Below are positions 1 through 9,310 of a DNA stretch of 64,000 nt, piece by piece. Both the position numbers and the translations under genes were made by a program. Within the stretch, counting starts at the first letter, position 1. The number at the start of each line of letters is the position of its first letter. This DNA is from JAHEFT01 sp963766195. Its GTDB lineage: Bacteria > Pseudomonadota > Gammaproteobacteria > Xanthomonadales > SZUA-36. Below the pieces are notes generated by a model. It saw only the letters and a program-made list of their open reading frames with translations, had not been told where the DNA came from and ran no database searches. Location: positions 83,003 to 147,002 of the forward strand of contig CAVXYY010000018.1 in the NCBI GenBank assembly GCA_963766195.1, written 5' to 3'.

Positions 1-1
1 T

Positions 2-607
2 TCAGCATCAGCAGACGCCGGCAGTACGTCGAAAAAAGGCACGGTCAACCAGATGCAGAACATCAATACGGTCGCAACAGCCATATCCATGGGCGCCAGT
101 TTTGTCGCCCGCAGTTTTTCCGGCGACCGCGAGCAACTGGTGCCGCTGATCAAGGCTGCCATCGCACATCCCGGCTGCGCCGTGGTGGATGTGTTCTCTC
201 CCTGTGTCACGTTCAACGATCACGAAGGCTCAACCAAGAGTTACGCCTATACCCGCGCGCATAAACACGCCGCCACGGAGACCGACCTGATTCCGCCACG
301 CGCTGAAATCAAGGCCAGCTATTATGCGGGTGATGCGCACCCGGTCCGCTTGCACGACGGATCGACCATCCTGTTGAGAAAAGTCGATCCGGACTATGAC
401 CCGACGCGCCGGAACAATGCGCTGGGTTACCTCGAAAGGCAGCGTACCCGGGGCGAGATTGTCACCGGGCTCCTTTTCATCGACCAGAATGTACCGGATA
501 TGCACGAGCAGTCCCGCACGGTTGCTACGCCGCTGAAGGACCTGGAGTTTGAAAAGCTCATTCCAGGCAGCAAGGCGATGGCCGAACTGCAAAAAGCAAT
601 GCGTTGA
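2..607 (+). CDS. korB: 2-oxoacid:ferredoxin oxidoreductase beta subunit, 3' part
   Basis: This is the C-terminal part of a thiamine-diphosphate-binding beta subunit of the 2-oxoglutarate:ferredoxin oxidoreductase type, which decarboxylates a 2-oxoacid oxidatively and passes electrons to ferredoxin. The frame is open from the window edge, so the N-terminal half with the main ThDP-binding loop is missing. Visible signatures are KKGTVNQMQN near the start, GASFVARSFSGD, and FSPCVTFND with the cysteine typical of this family. An ATG at 53 is internal, not a start. The alpha subunit is presumably upstream, outside the window. 2-Oxoglutarate as the substrate is inferred from resemblance to KorB; other 2-oxoacids are possible. 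Confidence 0.85.
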   Translation, partial: SASADAGSTSKKGTVNQMQNINTVATAISMGASFVARSFSGDREQLVPLIKAAIAHPGCAVVDVFSPCVTFNDHEGSTKSYAYTRAHKHAATETDLIPPRAEIKASYYAGDAHPVRLHDGSTILLRKVDPDYDPTRRNNALGYLERQRTRGEIVTGLLFIDQNVPDMHEQSRTVATPLKDLEFEKLIPGSKAMAELQKAMR

Positions 608-608
608 G

Positions 609-631
609 AAGTGCTTGGCACTTAAGCACTT
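609..631. terminator. Stem-loop after korB, possible weak terminator
   Basis: AAGTGCTT (609-616) pairs perfectly with AAGCACTT (624-631) around a 7-base loop, two bases after the korB stop codon. The bases that follow are only moderately T-rich, so this may be a weak terminator or just a 3'-end stabilising hairpin before asnB. Confidence 0.35.
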
Positions 632-702
632 AGCCCTTAGTATTACTTGTTTGGGTCCGCGGTTTTTCCGTGATCCGACCAATGAAATCGTGAGGGTTCC
701 CC

Positions 703-2367
703 ATGTGCTCGATATTCGGCGTCCTGGAAATACGCCAGGACCTCCAGACAGTGCGGAAGCTGGCGCTCCAGCAGTCACGCCTGCTGCGGCATCGCGGCCC
801 CGACTGGAGCGGTGTTTATACGACTGACAAGGCGGTGCTGGCGCACGAGCGTTTGGCCATTGTCGACGTCAACACCGGCGCCCAGCCGATCCTGAGTGAA
901 AGCGGCCGTCAGGCTCTGGCCGTCAACGGTGAAATCTACAACCACCTTCCGATCCGCGAAACGTTTGCCGGCCGGTATGCATTCCGCACCGAGTCGGATT
1001 GCGAAGTCATTCTGCCGCTGTATCTCGAGCACGGGACGGATTTCCTTGAACAGCTGACTGGCATGTACGCTTTCTGCCTGTACGACGAGGACAAGGACTT
1101 CTGGATGATGGCGCGGGACCCGATTGGCATCATTCCGCTGTACTATGGCTATGATGCAAACGGCCAGTTATTCGTTGCCTCCGAAATGAAGGCCCTGGTG
1201 GACGTGTGCAACCAGGTGCACGAGTTTCCGCCGGGACATTACTGGTGTTCCGGCCAGTCGGCACCCGAAAAGTGGTACCGGCGGGATTGGGAAGACTTTG
1301 ACGCGGTCAAGGATGCTGTGACCGATCGGCAAGCCGTGCATGACGCCCTTGAAAGTGCCGTGGTCAGTCACCTGATGACGGACGTGCCGTACGGGGTTCT
1401 GCTTTCCGGCGGCCTGGACTCTTCCATCACCGCCGCCCTGGCCGCCAGGCACGCCGCCATGCGCGTGGAAGACCATGAGCAGAGTCCGGCCTGGTGGCCG
1501 CGACTGCACTCGTTCGCTATCGGCCTGGAAGGTTCCCCTGACCTCGCTGCTGCGCAGAAAGCGGCCGAGCACATCGGCACGGTGCACCATGGCTTTATCT
1601 TTACCATCCAGGAAGGTCTTGATGCGCTGGAGGAGGTCATTTATCACCTGGAAACCTACGACGTGACGACCATCCGGGCGGCGACCCCGATGTTCCTGAT
1701 GGCGCGCAAGATCCGGGCAATGGGCATCAAGATGGTGCTGTCGGGAGAAGGCGCCGACGAAATTTTCGGTGGCTACCTGTATTTCCACAAGGCGCCGAAC
1801 GCACGTGCGTTTCACGAGGAAACAGTGCGTAAACTGTCCCGCTTGCACAGCTACGATTGCCTGCGCGCCAACAAGTCCATGTCAGCCTGGGGCGTGGAAG
1901 CCCGCGTGCCTTTCCTCGACAAGGAATTCCTCGATGTGGCCATGCGCATCAACCCGGCCGACAAGATGATTACCGAAGGAAAGATCGAGAAACAGATTTT
2001 GCGCGAAGCGTTCAGCTACCTGCTTCCGGAATCCATCGCCTGGCGGCAGAAGGAGCAGTTTTCCGACGGCGTGGGCTACGGCTGGATCGACGCAGTGAAA
2101 GATTTTACCAGGGAGCATGTCAGCGACGCCGAAATGTCCCGGGCGGCGGGGCGGTTTCCGTTCAACACTCCGGTTTCCAAGGAAGCATACTGGTTCAGGG
2201 AAGTGTTTGAAAAGCACTACCCGCTGGCCTCCGCAGCGCAGACGGTTCCCGGCGGGCCAACGGTTGCCTGCAGCACACCTGAAGCCGTACTGTGGGACAA
2301 GGAACTGCAGCAAATGAACGACCCGTCGGGCCGGGCCATGCGTGCTGTTCACAAGGATGCATACTAG
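703..2367 (+). CDS. asnB: Asparagine synthase (glutamine-hydrolysing), AsnB type
   Basis: Makes asparagine from aspartate, ATP and glutamine in the cytoplasm. The protein has 554 residues, the same length as E. coli AsnB. It begins MCSIFGV, so Cys2 can act as the N-terminal nucleophile of the class II glutaminase domain after Met removal. The RHRGPD and NGEIYNH motifs of that domain follow. The synthetase domain has the ATP pyrophosphatase loop SGGLDSS at residues 235-241 and the downstream SGEGADEIFGGY motif. A GAGGG ribosome site lies a few bases before the ATG. It is followed 28 bases later by thrA, so it probably leads an aspartate-family operon asnB-thrA-thrB-thrC. Confidence 0.95.
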   Translation: MCSIFGVLEIRQDLQTVRKLALQQSRLLRHRGPDWSGVYTTDKAVLAHERLAIVDVNTGAQPILSESGRQALAVNGEIYNHLPIRETFAGRYAFRTESDCEVILPLYLEHGTDFLEQLTGMYAFCLYDEDKDFWMMARDPIGIIPLYYGYDANGQLFVASEMKALVDVCNQVHEFPPGHYWCSGQSAPEKWYRRDWEDFDAVKDAVTDRQAVHDALESAVVSHLMTDVPYGVLLSGGLDSSITAALAARHAAMRVEDHEQSPAWWPRLHSFAIGLEGSPDLAAAQKAAEHIGTVHHGFIFTIQEGLDALEEVIYHLETYDVTTIRAATPMFLMARKIRAMGIKMVLSGEGADEIFGGYLYFHKAPNARAFHEETVRKLSRLHSYDCLRANKSMSAWGVEARVPFLDKEFLDVAMRINPADKMITEGKIEKQILREAFSYLLPESIAWRQKEQFSDGVGYGWIDAVKDFTREHVSDAEMSRAAGRFPFNTPVSKEAYWFREVFEKHYPLASAAQTVPGGPTVACSTPEAVLWDKELQQMNDPSGRAMRAVHKDAY

Positions 2368-2395
2368 TGTCCTGTAATTAGAGGGAGCTTTGTAC

Positions 2396-4876
2396 GTGGG
2401 TGATATTCAACAAGGGGCCAGGAAACAACTGGTTCAGAAATTTGGCGGGACCTCGCTGGCCGACCTGGTGGGGTTCGAAGCCAGCGCGGACGTGATCGGT
2501 CGTTACACGGATCAGTACCAGGTCATCGTCCTGCTGTCCGCTGTCAAGGGCGTGACGGACCTGCTGCTGGCTGCGATCGACACGGCCGTCGAGGGCGGAG
2601 ACGGCGCAGCGCACCTTGAAGAAGCGATTGACCGCGAGCGGTCCATTGTCAGGGACATGGCGGCTAAAGGTATCGCAACCCCGTTGGGTAGCGCCTTCCT
2701 GGAAGAACAACACGCCGTGCTCTCGCGCCGCGTCGAGGGTATCAGGCTATTGGGCCAGTGCCCGGATGAAACCCGTGCCAGGATCCTGGCCAGTGGCGAA
2801 GGTTTCAGCAGCCGCCTGATGGTGGACCTGTTAAACCACCAGGGCTTCAAGGCGCAATGGTCGGACACCGACGTGCTGCCCCTGGCCAACGAAAGCTGGC
2901 TGGATTCCCTGGTCGATATCGAGGCCGCCGCCCCGTTGCTGAAGGAGCGGTTCGCTGCCGCCAGCCAGGTCATCGTGTTGCCCGGTTTCTATGGCCGCAA
3001 TGCCCGCGGCGACATCCAGCTGCTCGGACGCAACGGCACCGATTATTCGGCCGCGGCGATCGCCGCCGCGATCGAAGCTGGCCTGTGCCAGATATGGAAG
3101 GACGTGGACGGCTTCTTTACCGCGGACCCGCGCATTGTCAGCAATGCCCGTTGCCTCGACGAAGTCAGTTACGACGAAGCCATGGAGCTGACCTATTTTG
3201 GCGCCAAGGTGATCTCGGCCAAGGCGCTGGCGCCGCTGGCAGCCAATAACATACCGTGCGAAGTGCGCAATACCTACGACCCGTCCAAGCCCGGAACCCT
3301 GGTGCACAGTGAAGCCAAACGGTCCCACGTGGTTCGCGGCATCTCCCACCTGCAGGACGTTTCTTCGATCACCCTGCAGGGTGGCGGACTGCGGGGCAGG
3401 GTAGGTATTGCACGCCGCGTAATGGATGCTTTGGCCAGCGAATCGATTTCCATCCTGTTGATCGTGCAATCGTCATCCGAATACAGCATCACTCTGTGCG
3501 TGCGCCAGGCGGACGAGGCAAAAGCGCGAAAAGCGCTCGAGGAGGAATTTCACTTCGAGCGCCTGCACGGGCTGATCGAAGAAATCGGCGTGCAGAGCAA
3601 CCGGGCCGTGGTTTCACTGGTCGGTGAGGGCATGAAGCACTACCGCGGTATTGCCGCCCGGTTCCTGACGGCTATTTCCTCGGCTGGCGTGAACGTGGAA
3701 GTCATCGCCCAGGGTTCAACCGAGTGCGCGATCGCGGTAGTGGTTCGCGGCGAGGACGCCCAACCGGCGACGCGTGCATGCCATACGGCATTTTTCAGCC
3801 ATTCTTCGCACATCGATGTGATCCTCATGGGCTGCGGCAACGTCGGTGCGGAGCTTCTCGACCAGTTCCAACGCCAGGCCAAAACCCTGGTTGACCATCA
3901 CGTGGATCTGCGTGTCAGGGCGATTGCCAACAGCGAACGGCTGCTGGTCGCCAGTGATGTCGTGGATCTTTCCTGCTGGAAACAGGCATTGGAAACACAG
4001 GGCCAGCCCTGGACCATCCAGGACGTCATCGATATCCGTAAAAAGCTCGGCCTGCTCAGCCCGACCATCGTCGATTGCACTACGGATCAGAAGCTTGCGC
4101 TCGAATACGTCAATCTGCTGGATAACGGGTTCAACATCGTTGCTGCGAACAAGAAAGCAAATACTTCCAGTTATGACTATTACGCGGCCATGCGGCAGGC
4201 CGAGCGCCGCAACTTCCGCAAATTCCTTTACGAAACAAACGTGGCAGCGGGCCTGCCCTTCATCGATACCCTGCAGGGCCTGATCCGTTCGGGTGATGAG
4301 TTGAGAACGTTCGAGGGCATTCTGTCCGGCTCGCTGTCGATGATTTTCGGCTTGCTGGAAGACGGCGTACCGTTGTCTTCCGCGGTGGCGAAAGCGATGG
4401 AGCTGGGTTACACGGAACCGGACCCGCGTGACGACCTGTCCGGCATGGATGTGGCCAGAAAGCTGTTGATCATCGCCCGTGAAGTCGGGTTGAAACTCGA
4501 ACTCGATGACATCGCCGTGGAGCCGGTGGTACCGATGGAAGTTGTCGGTCACGTAGACCGGTCACAGTTGATTGACACGTTGCGGTCGCTGGATGAATCT
4601 TTTTCAGCGCGGATTGCACAGGCAGCCGGTAGTGACCGGGTGCTGCGTTATGTCGCGCGGCTGGAAGAGGGAAATTGCCGGGTGTCGATCGAGGAAGTTC
4701 CCCGCAGCAAGCCCCTCGGCGCCGTTCGTGATGGCGAAAATGCGCTGGTCATTCACACGCATTATTACCAGCCGATTCCAATGGTGCTGAGAGGATACGG
4801 CGCCGGCGCGGCGGTCACGGCGGCAGGGGTTTTCGGCGATCTGCTGAGAACCGTCTGGCGCCCCCTGGATCGCTGA
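2396..4876 (+). CDS. thrA: Bifunctional aspartate kinase / homoserine dehydrogenase I
   Basis: Catalyses the first and third steps of threonine synthesis. The N-terminal aspartate kinase domain opens with KFGGTSLAD (from residue 15); two regulatory ACT-like repeats follow around residues 310-455. The homoserine dehydrogenase domain starts with the NAD(P)-binding loop GCGNVG at about residues 479-484 and contains AANKKAN and the GILSGSLSMIFG stretch. A TTG at 2390 is in frame, but the GAGGGAG ribosome site (2381-2387) lies only 2 bases from it and 8 bases from the GTG at 2396, so GTG 2396 is the better start. The stop overlaps the thrB ATG (TGATG). Feedback control by threonine is expected from the family. 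Confidence 0.95.
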   Translation: MGDIQQGARKQLVQKFGGTSLADLVGFEASADVIGRYTDQYQVIVLLSAVKGVTDLLLAAIDTAVEGGDGAAHLEEAIDRERSIVRDMAAKGIATPLGSAFLEEQHAVLSRRVEGIRLLGQCPDETRARILASGEGFSSRLMVDLLNHQGFKAQWSDTDVLPLANESWLDSLVDIEAAAPLLKERFAAASQVIVLPGFYGRNARGDIQLLGRNGTDYSAAAIAAAIEAGLCQIWKDVDGFFTADPRIVSNARCLDEVSYDEAMELTYFGAKVISAKALAPLAANNIPCEVRNTYDPSKPGTLVHSEAKRSHVVRGISHLQDVSSITLQGGGLRGRVGIARRVMDALASESISILLIVQSSSEYSITLCVRQADEAKARKALEEEFHFERLHGLIEEIGVQSNRAVVSLVGEGMKHYRGIAARFLTAISSAGVNVEVIAQGSTECAIAVVVRGEDAQPATRACHTAFFSHSSHIDVILMGCGNVGAELLDQFQRQAKTLVDHHVDLRVRAIANSERLLVASDVVDLSCWKQALETQGQPWTIQDVIDIRKKLGLLSPTIVDCTTDQKLALEYVNLLDNGFNIVAANKKANTSSYDYYAAMRQAERRNFRKFLYETNVAAGLPFIDTLQGLIRSGDELRTFEGILSGSLSMIFGLLEDGVPLSSAVAKAMELGYTEPDPRDDLSGMDVARKLLIIAREVGLKLELDDIAVEPVVPMEVVGHVDRSQLIDTLRSLDESFSARIAQAAGSDRVLRYVARLEEGNCRVSIEEVPRSKPLGAVRDGENALVIHTHYYQPIPMVLRGYGAGAAVTAAGVFGDLLRTVWRPLDR

Positions 4877-5856
4877 TGGTCAGTACCCTGTCGGTATACG
4901 CACCCGCCTCGATCGGCAACCTGTCGGTCGGTTTTGACTCGCTCGGATTGGCCCTTGCGCCGGTCGATGGTTCGCTGCTGGGTGACCGGATCCGGCTCCG
5001 GTCATTCACTGGCGACAAAGACGGGAGCGAGTGGAAGCTGGAACTGCAAGGGCCGTTTGCGGCGGATTTGCCGGCTGATCCGGAACAAAATGTCGTCATT
5101 TCCTGCTGCCGGGCCTTCCAGGATGCGGCGGCGGAAAAAGGCGTGGAAATCCGTCCGCTGCGGATTCTGCTGGACAAGAGACTGCCGATAGGCAGCGGCC
5201 TGGGTTCGAGCGCGAGCTCGATCGTGGCCGCACTGGAGGCATTGAATCGCTGGCATGATCACTTGCTCAGCAGTCGGGAGCTTTTCCGCCTGATGGCCCG
5301 GATGGAAGGCGGCATCAGCGGTGAAATTCATCTCGATAATGTCGCACCCTGTTTATATGGCGGTTTGCGGCTTTGTCCGCCGGGGGACTACCGGGAATAT
5401 CCTCTGCCCTGGCCTGCCGCCTGGCGCGCCGTGGTTTGCTGGCCCGGCACCCAGCTCATCACGCGGGAAGCCCGGGCCGTGCTGCCGGAAAAAGTGCCCA
5501 GTAAACTGGCGGTGCGTTTCGGGGCGCAATTTGCCGAGTTTGTGCATGCCCTCCACACGGGAAACGTAAAACGCGCCGCCGAATGCGTGGTGGATCACAT
5601 TGCCGAGCCACACCGGCGCAAATTGTTACCCGGTTTTGACGAAGCGAAAGCCGCCTTGAGCGGAATCGGCGCGCTGGCCGTGGGTATTTCCGGTTCCGGA
5701 CCGACCATCTTCGCACTGGTGGATGACCCGGCGGTCGCCGCAAAAGCCGCAGCCTGGATGGCTGAAAACTACTGCAAAAATGAACAGGGTTTCGTGCACA
5801 TTTGCCGGGCTGATCTTGGCGGAGCGCGCAGCATCAGGATGGAGGGGCCGGGTTAG
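4876..5856 (+). CDS. thrB: Homoserine kinase
   Basis: Phosphorylates homoserine with ATP, the fourth step of threonine synthesis. It is a GHMP-family kinase of 326 residues with YAPASIGNLSVGFDSLG at the N-terminus, the phosphate-binding glycine/serine loop PIGSGLGSSASS near residues 104-115, and GISGSGPTIFAL near the C-terminus. Start and stop overlap the neighbours by one base each, with thrA (TGATG) and thrC (TAGTG), so the three are translationally coupled. Confidence 0.95.
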   Translation: MVSTLSVYAPASIGNLSVGFDSLGLALAPVDGSLLGDRIRLRSFTGDKDGSEWKLELQGPFAADLPADPEQNVVISCCRAFQDAAAEKGVEIRPLRILLDKRLPIGSGLGSSASSIVAALEALNRWHDHLLSSRELFRLMARMEGGISGEIHLDNVAPCLYGGLRLCPPGDYREYPLPWPAAWRAVVCWPGTQLITREARAVLPEKVPSKLAVRFGAQFAEFVHALHTGNVKRAAECVVDHIAEPHRRKLLPGFDEAKAALSGIGALAVGISGSGPTIFALVDDPAVAAKAAAWMAENYCKNEQGFVHICRADLGGARSIRMEGPG

Positions 5857-7136
5857 TGCAATTGATCAACATCAAGCACAACAGCGAGCAAGTGAGCTTC
5901 CGGCAGGCCGTGCTGCAGGGCCTGGGGCGGGACCAGGGGTTGTTTTTCCCGCGGGAATTCACCGTGCTGCCTGATGCACCGGACCTGTTGCAGGAATCGT
6001 TTGTTCCCCGCAGCATCGCGGTCCTGGATCACCTGGTCGGTGATGAAATCGGTCACGCAGCGGTCCGGTCGATGGTTACTTCGGCGTTTGATTTTCCGGT
6101 GGCAGTGCCTGCGCTGGATGATCAGGTAAGTGCGCTGGAACTGTTTCACGGACCGTCACTGGCGTTCAAGGATTTTGGCGCCCGCTTCATGGCGCGCTGC
6201 CTGCTGGAGTTTCACGATGGCGGGCCGATGACGATTCTTACTGCCACCTCGGGTGATACCGGCGCGGCCGTCGCGCACGCTTTCTTCAACCAGCCGGGCA
6301 TCCGCGTCGTCATTCTTTACCCCAGGGGGAAAATCTCGCCGCTGCAGGAAAAATTGTTCTGTACGCTGGGTGGGAATGTCACGACCATCGCGGTGGATTC
6401 GGATTTTGACACGTGCCAGCAACTGGTCAAGCGGTCCTTCGAAGACGAAGAACTCAAGCAGGACCTGGGACTCAATTCTGCCAACTCCATCAACATTGCC
6501 CGCCTGCTGGCCCAGGTTTGCTATTACTTCGAAGCAGGCGCCGCGGTGGCGGATGTTGGAAAAATGGTGCTCAGCGTGCCGAGTGGCAATTTCGGTAACG
6601 TCACGGCCGGCTTGATCGCCCGCCGGATCGGCCTCGGGTACAAACGGGTCATCGCTGCAACCAACATCAACGATACGGTTCCCAGGTTCCTTGCCTCCGG
6701 CCGCTGGGACCCCAACCCCACCGTCGCCACGATCACCAATGCGATGGACGTTTCGCTGCCGAACAACTTCCCGCGCGTCCTGGAGCTTGGAGAGCGCCAC
6801 GGACTGCCGCTGGAAACGCTGTTGTCATCGACCTCCCTGGATGATGACGAAACCGCCTCGGCAATCCGTGAACTGTATTCCATGGGTTACCTGGCTGACC
6901 CGCACTCGGCGCTGGCCTGGGCCGCCCTGGATGCTTCTTTGCAGGATGACGAGGAAGGCGTTTTCCTGTGCACCGCTCACCCCGCCAAGTTTCTCGAAAC
7001 CATGGAAGCAACGCTGGGAGTCCGGATCCCGATTCCACCGGAGTTAGCGGCGGTGCAGAATGAGGCGGTTTTGTCCAGCACCATCAGCGGGGATTTCGAG
7101 GCACTGAAACGGGAACTCGAACCGCTGCGGAAATAA
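5856..7136 (+). CDS. thrC: Threonine synthase
   Basis: Converts O-phosphohomoserine to threonine, the last step of the pathway. It is a 426-residue fold type II PLP enzyme; Lys105 in GPSLAFKDFGARF is the expected Schiff-base lysine. The TATSGDTGAAVAHAF stretch and the phosphate-binding VPSGNFGNVTAG match the family. It starts with GTG, overlapping the thrB TAG by one base. The length fits the E. coli type of ThrC rather than the shorter SAM-regulated plant-like type. It closes the operon; no strong terminator follows. Confidence 0.95.
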   Translation: MQLINIKHNSEQVSFRQAVLQGLGRDQGLFFPREFTVLPDAPDLLQESFVPRSIAVLDHLVGDEIGHAAVRSMVTSAFDFPVAVPALDDQVSALELFHGPSLAFKDFGARFMARCLLEFHDGGPMTILTATSGDTGAAVAHAFFNQPGIRVVILYPRGKISPLQEKLFCTLGGNVTTIAVDSDFDTCQQLVKRSFEDEELKQDLGLNSANSINIARLLAQVCYYFEAGAAVADVGKMVLSVPSGNFGNVTAGLIARRIGLGYKRVIAATNINDTVPRFLASGRWDPNPTVATITNAMDVSLPNNFPRVLELGERHGLPLETLLSSTSLDDDETASAIRELYSMGYLADPHSALAWAALDASLQDDEEGVFLCTAHPAKFLETMEATLGVRIPIPPELAAVQNEAVLSSTISGDFEALKRELEPLRK

Positions 7137-7168
7137 ACCCCGGTCGCAGCCATTTACGGGAGAGATCC

Positions 7169-9178
7169 ATGCGCCCTGTTCCATCCCCCAGGTTTGGCCC
7201 CGCCTTGCTGGTATCGACCTGGCTGGTTCTTTTTAGCGCCGGAGTATCGGCGGATGAGGTCCGCGCTTACGAATGGCTGACTGCTGGCAAGGTCTCCGGC
7301 CAGCTGGTTCTGACCTTGCGTGAAGATGGTGCCCGGTTATCCGATTTCGAATTCAATGACCGCGGGCGCGGCCCGAAAATTCACGAACTGATCGAAACCG
7401 GTGAAAACGGCGCAGTAGTTTCGATGCAGATCAGTGGGAATTCCTACATGGGTGCGCCGGTGGATGAGCGTTTCCGCATTACGGACGGAATCGCGCGCTG
7501 GCAAAGTACCTTCGAAAAGGGCGAGGCGCCGGCGGGGCCGTTTTACTGGGCCAATGAAGGCACACCGGAACAACTGGCGCAGCTGGCACGCTCATTGCTG
7601 GCGTCGGACGCCGGGCAACAGGATCTGCTGCCGTCCGGCCATGCCTCCATCCGGAAGGTCGCTGTACATGACAATGCCGTCCTCTATGCGATCTCCGGAC
7701 TTGACCTGGTTCCTCAATATGTCTGGCTGGACCCGCAGGGTGAATTGTTCGCCATAGCCTTGGGCGGGATGGGCCTGGTGCGGCAAGGCTACCGGGAAAT
7801 ATTGCCCGATTTACAGCAGATCCAGGACGCGGAAGACAGGAACCGTCAACGCGATCTGGCCCAATCCCTGACCCATGAATTGCCGGCCAACTGGATCATC
7901 CGCAACGTATCTGTCGTCGACGTTGAGAGCGGCACACTAAAGCCGCACCAGTTGGTTGCGGTGATTGACGGCCGGATTGCGCGCGTTGTCGATGACGAAG
8001 GGCTGGACTTGCCGGTTTACGGCGACCTGCAGCCGAAAATCATCGACGGCCAGGGTTTGACGCTGATTCCGGGCTTGTGGGATATGCACACCCATCTCAC
8101 GATGGAAGACGGCTTGCTGCACATTGCCGCGGGCGTGACGAATGTGCGAGACCTCGGCAATGATCCGCCCCGGCTGGTTGAAATCCGGGCCGCTTTCGAT
8201 GCGGGCGAAGTTATCGGCCCGCGTTCGACGGCGGCAGGGTTTATCGACGGCAAAAGCCCTTACTCGGCGCCCACTCCCAACCTGGTGGAAAACCTGGAAG
8301 AGGCATTGGTCCTGGTCGATGAATTCGCTGCGGCGGGTGTTCCGCAGGTCAAGATCTATTCCTCTATGGATCCTGCCTGGGTGAAGCCGCTTGCGGACGA
8401 AATTCACCGCAAGGGCATGCGCCTTTCCGGCCACATCCCCTCGTACATGAGCGCTCAACAGGCGGTGACCGACGGCTTCGACGAGATTCAACATGTCAAT
8501 ATGCTGTTTCTGAATTTCCTGGCCGGTCCGGAAGACGATACCCGCACACCACTCAGGTTCACGCTGGTGGCTGAAAATGCCGGCGGCATGGATCTTGATT
8601 CACCCCGGGTACAGGAGTTCATCGCCCTGTTGAAGGACCGGGGCGTCGTCGTTGATCCCACGGTTGCGGTTTTCGACAGCATGTTCCGTCACCGTTCAGG
8701 AGAACTTGATCCTTCGTACGCCATGATCGCAGACCATATGCCGCCCTCGGTCAGGCGCGGCATGCTGGCCGGCGAACTGGACATCAGCGACGCCAACGCT
8801 GCCGTCTACACCCGCTCGGCTGATGCCCTGCTGGAAATGATCGCGAAACTGCACGCCGCCGGTGTGCCGCTGGTCGCGGGCACGGATGGAATGGCGGGTT
8901 TTACGCTGCACCGTGAACTTGAGCTGTACCGCCAGGCTGGAATTCCTGATGGCGACGTGCTGAAGATCGCCACGCTTGACGCCGCCGGGGTCGCTCGGAG
9001 GGCGGCAGACAGCGGGTCAATCAGCGCCGGCAAGGAGGCTGATTTCGTGTTGTTGGCCGGTAACCCGCTCGAAGACATCACCGCTGTCCGGAGGCCGGTT
9101 GCGGTGTTCAAAGGGGATCGTTGGTTCGATCCTGCACAGATTTACGAGGCGCTGGGTATTCGGCCGTTTACCCGCTGA
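7169..9178 (+). CDS. Exported metal-dependent amidohydrolase
   Basis: A 669-residue protein with an N-terminal signal peptide (hydrophobic ALLVSTWLVLFSAGVSA) and a C-terminal amidohydrolase TIM barrel beginning near residue 245. The metal-binding HxH is His307/His309 in WDMHTHL, followed by GVTNVRDLG; SGHIPSY, QHVNML and GTDGMAG are the later metal/active-site strands. This arrangement resembles the imidazolonepropionase-like/Xaa-Pro dipeptidase-like amidohydrolases found in the periplasm of many gammaproteobacteria. About 230 residues before the barrel match no domain I recognise. The substrate cannot be told from sequence. A GGGAGAG ribosome site precedes the ATG. Confidence 0.8.
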   Translation: MRPVPSPRFGPALLVSTWLVLFSAGVSADEVRAYEWLTAGKVSGQLVLTLREDGARLSDFEFNDRGRGPKIHELIETGENGAVVSMQISGNSYMGAPVDERFRITDGIARWQSTFEKGEAPAGPFYWANEGTPEQLAQLARSLLASDAGQQDLLPSGHASIRKVAVHDNAVLYAISGLDLVPQYVWLDPQGELFAIALGGMGLVRQGYREILPDLQQIQDAEDRNRQRDLAQSLTHELPANWIIRNVSVVDVESGTLKPHQLVAVIDGRIARVVDDEGLDLPVYGDLQPKIIDGQGLTLIPGLWDMHTHLTMEDGLLHIAAGVTNVRDLGNDPPRLVEIRAAFDAGEVIGPRSTAAGFIDGKSPYSAPTPNLVENLEEALVLVDEFAAAGVPQVKIYSSMDPAWVKPLADEIHRKGMRLSGHIPSYMSAQQAVTDGFDEIQHVNMLFLNFLAGPEDDTRTPLRFTLVAENAGGMDLDSPRVQEFIALLKDRGVVVDPTVAVFDSMFRHRSGELDPSYAMIADHMPPSVRRGMLAGELDISDANAAVYTRSADALLEMIAKLHAAGVPLVAGTDGMAGFTLHRELELYRQAGIPDGDVLKIATLDAAGVARRAADSGSISAGKEADFVLLAGNPLEDITAVRRPVAVFKGDRWFDPAQIYEALGIRPFTR

Positions 9179-9275
9179 CCGGCGGGGAGCGGGCCTTTAC
9201 GGGCGCCGGTAAAGTTGCTGTCACGCCTGTGTATAATCAATCAGCCGTTCCTTGGAATGATGACAGGGAGTTTTA

Positions 9276-9291
9276 GCGCCTGAACAGGCGC
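9276..9291 (+). promoter_or_regulatory. Short GC-rich hairpin in the mgtE leader
   Basis: GCGCCTGAACAGGCGC folds as a 6-bp stem with a small loop, directly upstream of the AGGATGAGG ribosome site of mgtE. A TATAAT at 9232-9237 is a possible -10 for the transcript, although no good -35 is visible. The leader is far too short for a full M-box magnesium riboswitch, so any regulatory role is speculative. Confidence 0.3.
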
Positions 9292-9310
9292 AAAGGATGA
9301 GGAAAAACCA

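Noticed and set aside
608..702. Threonine or asparagine attenuator leader peptide before asnB
   Set aside because: No short ORF rich in Thr, Ile or Asn codons and no alternative stem pair is visible; only a simple hairpin after korB.
9232..9310. M-box magnesium riboswitch before mgtE
   Set aside because: The leader after the possible -10 is only about 70 bases and contains a single short hairpin, too small for the M-box.
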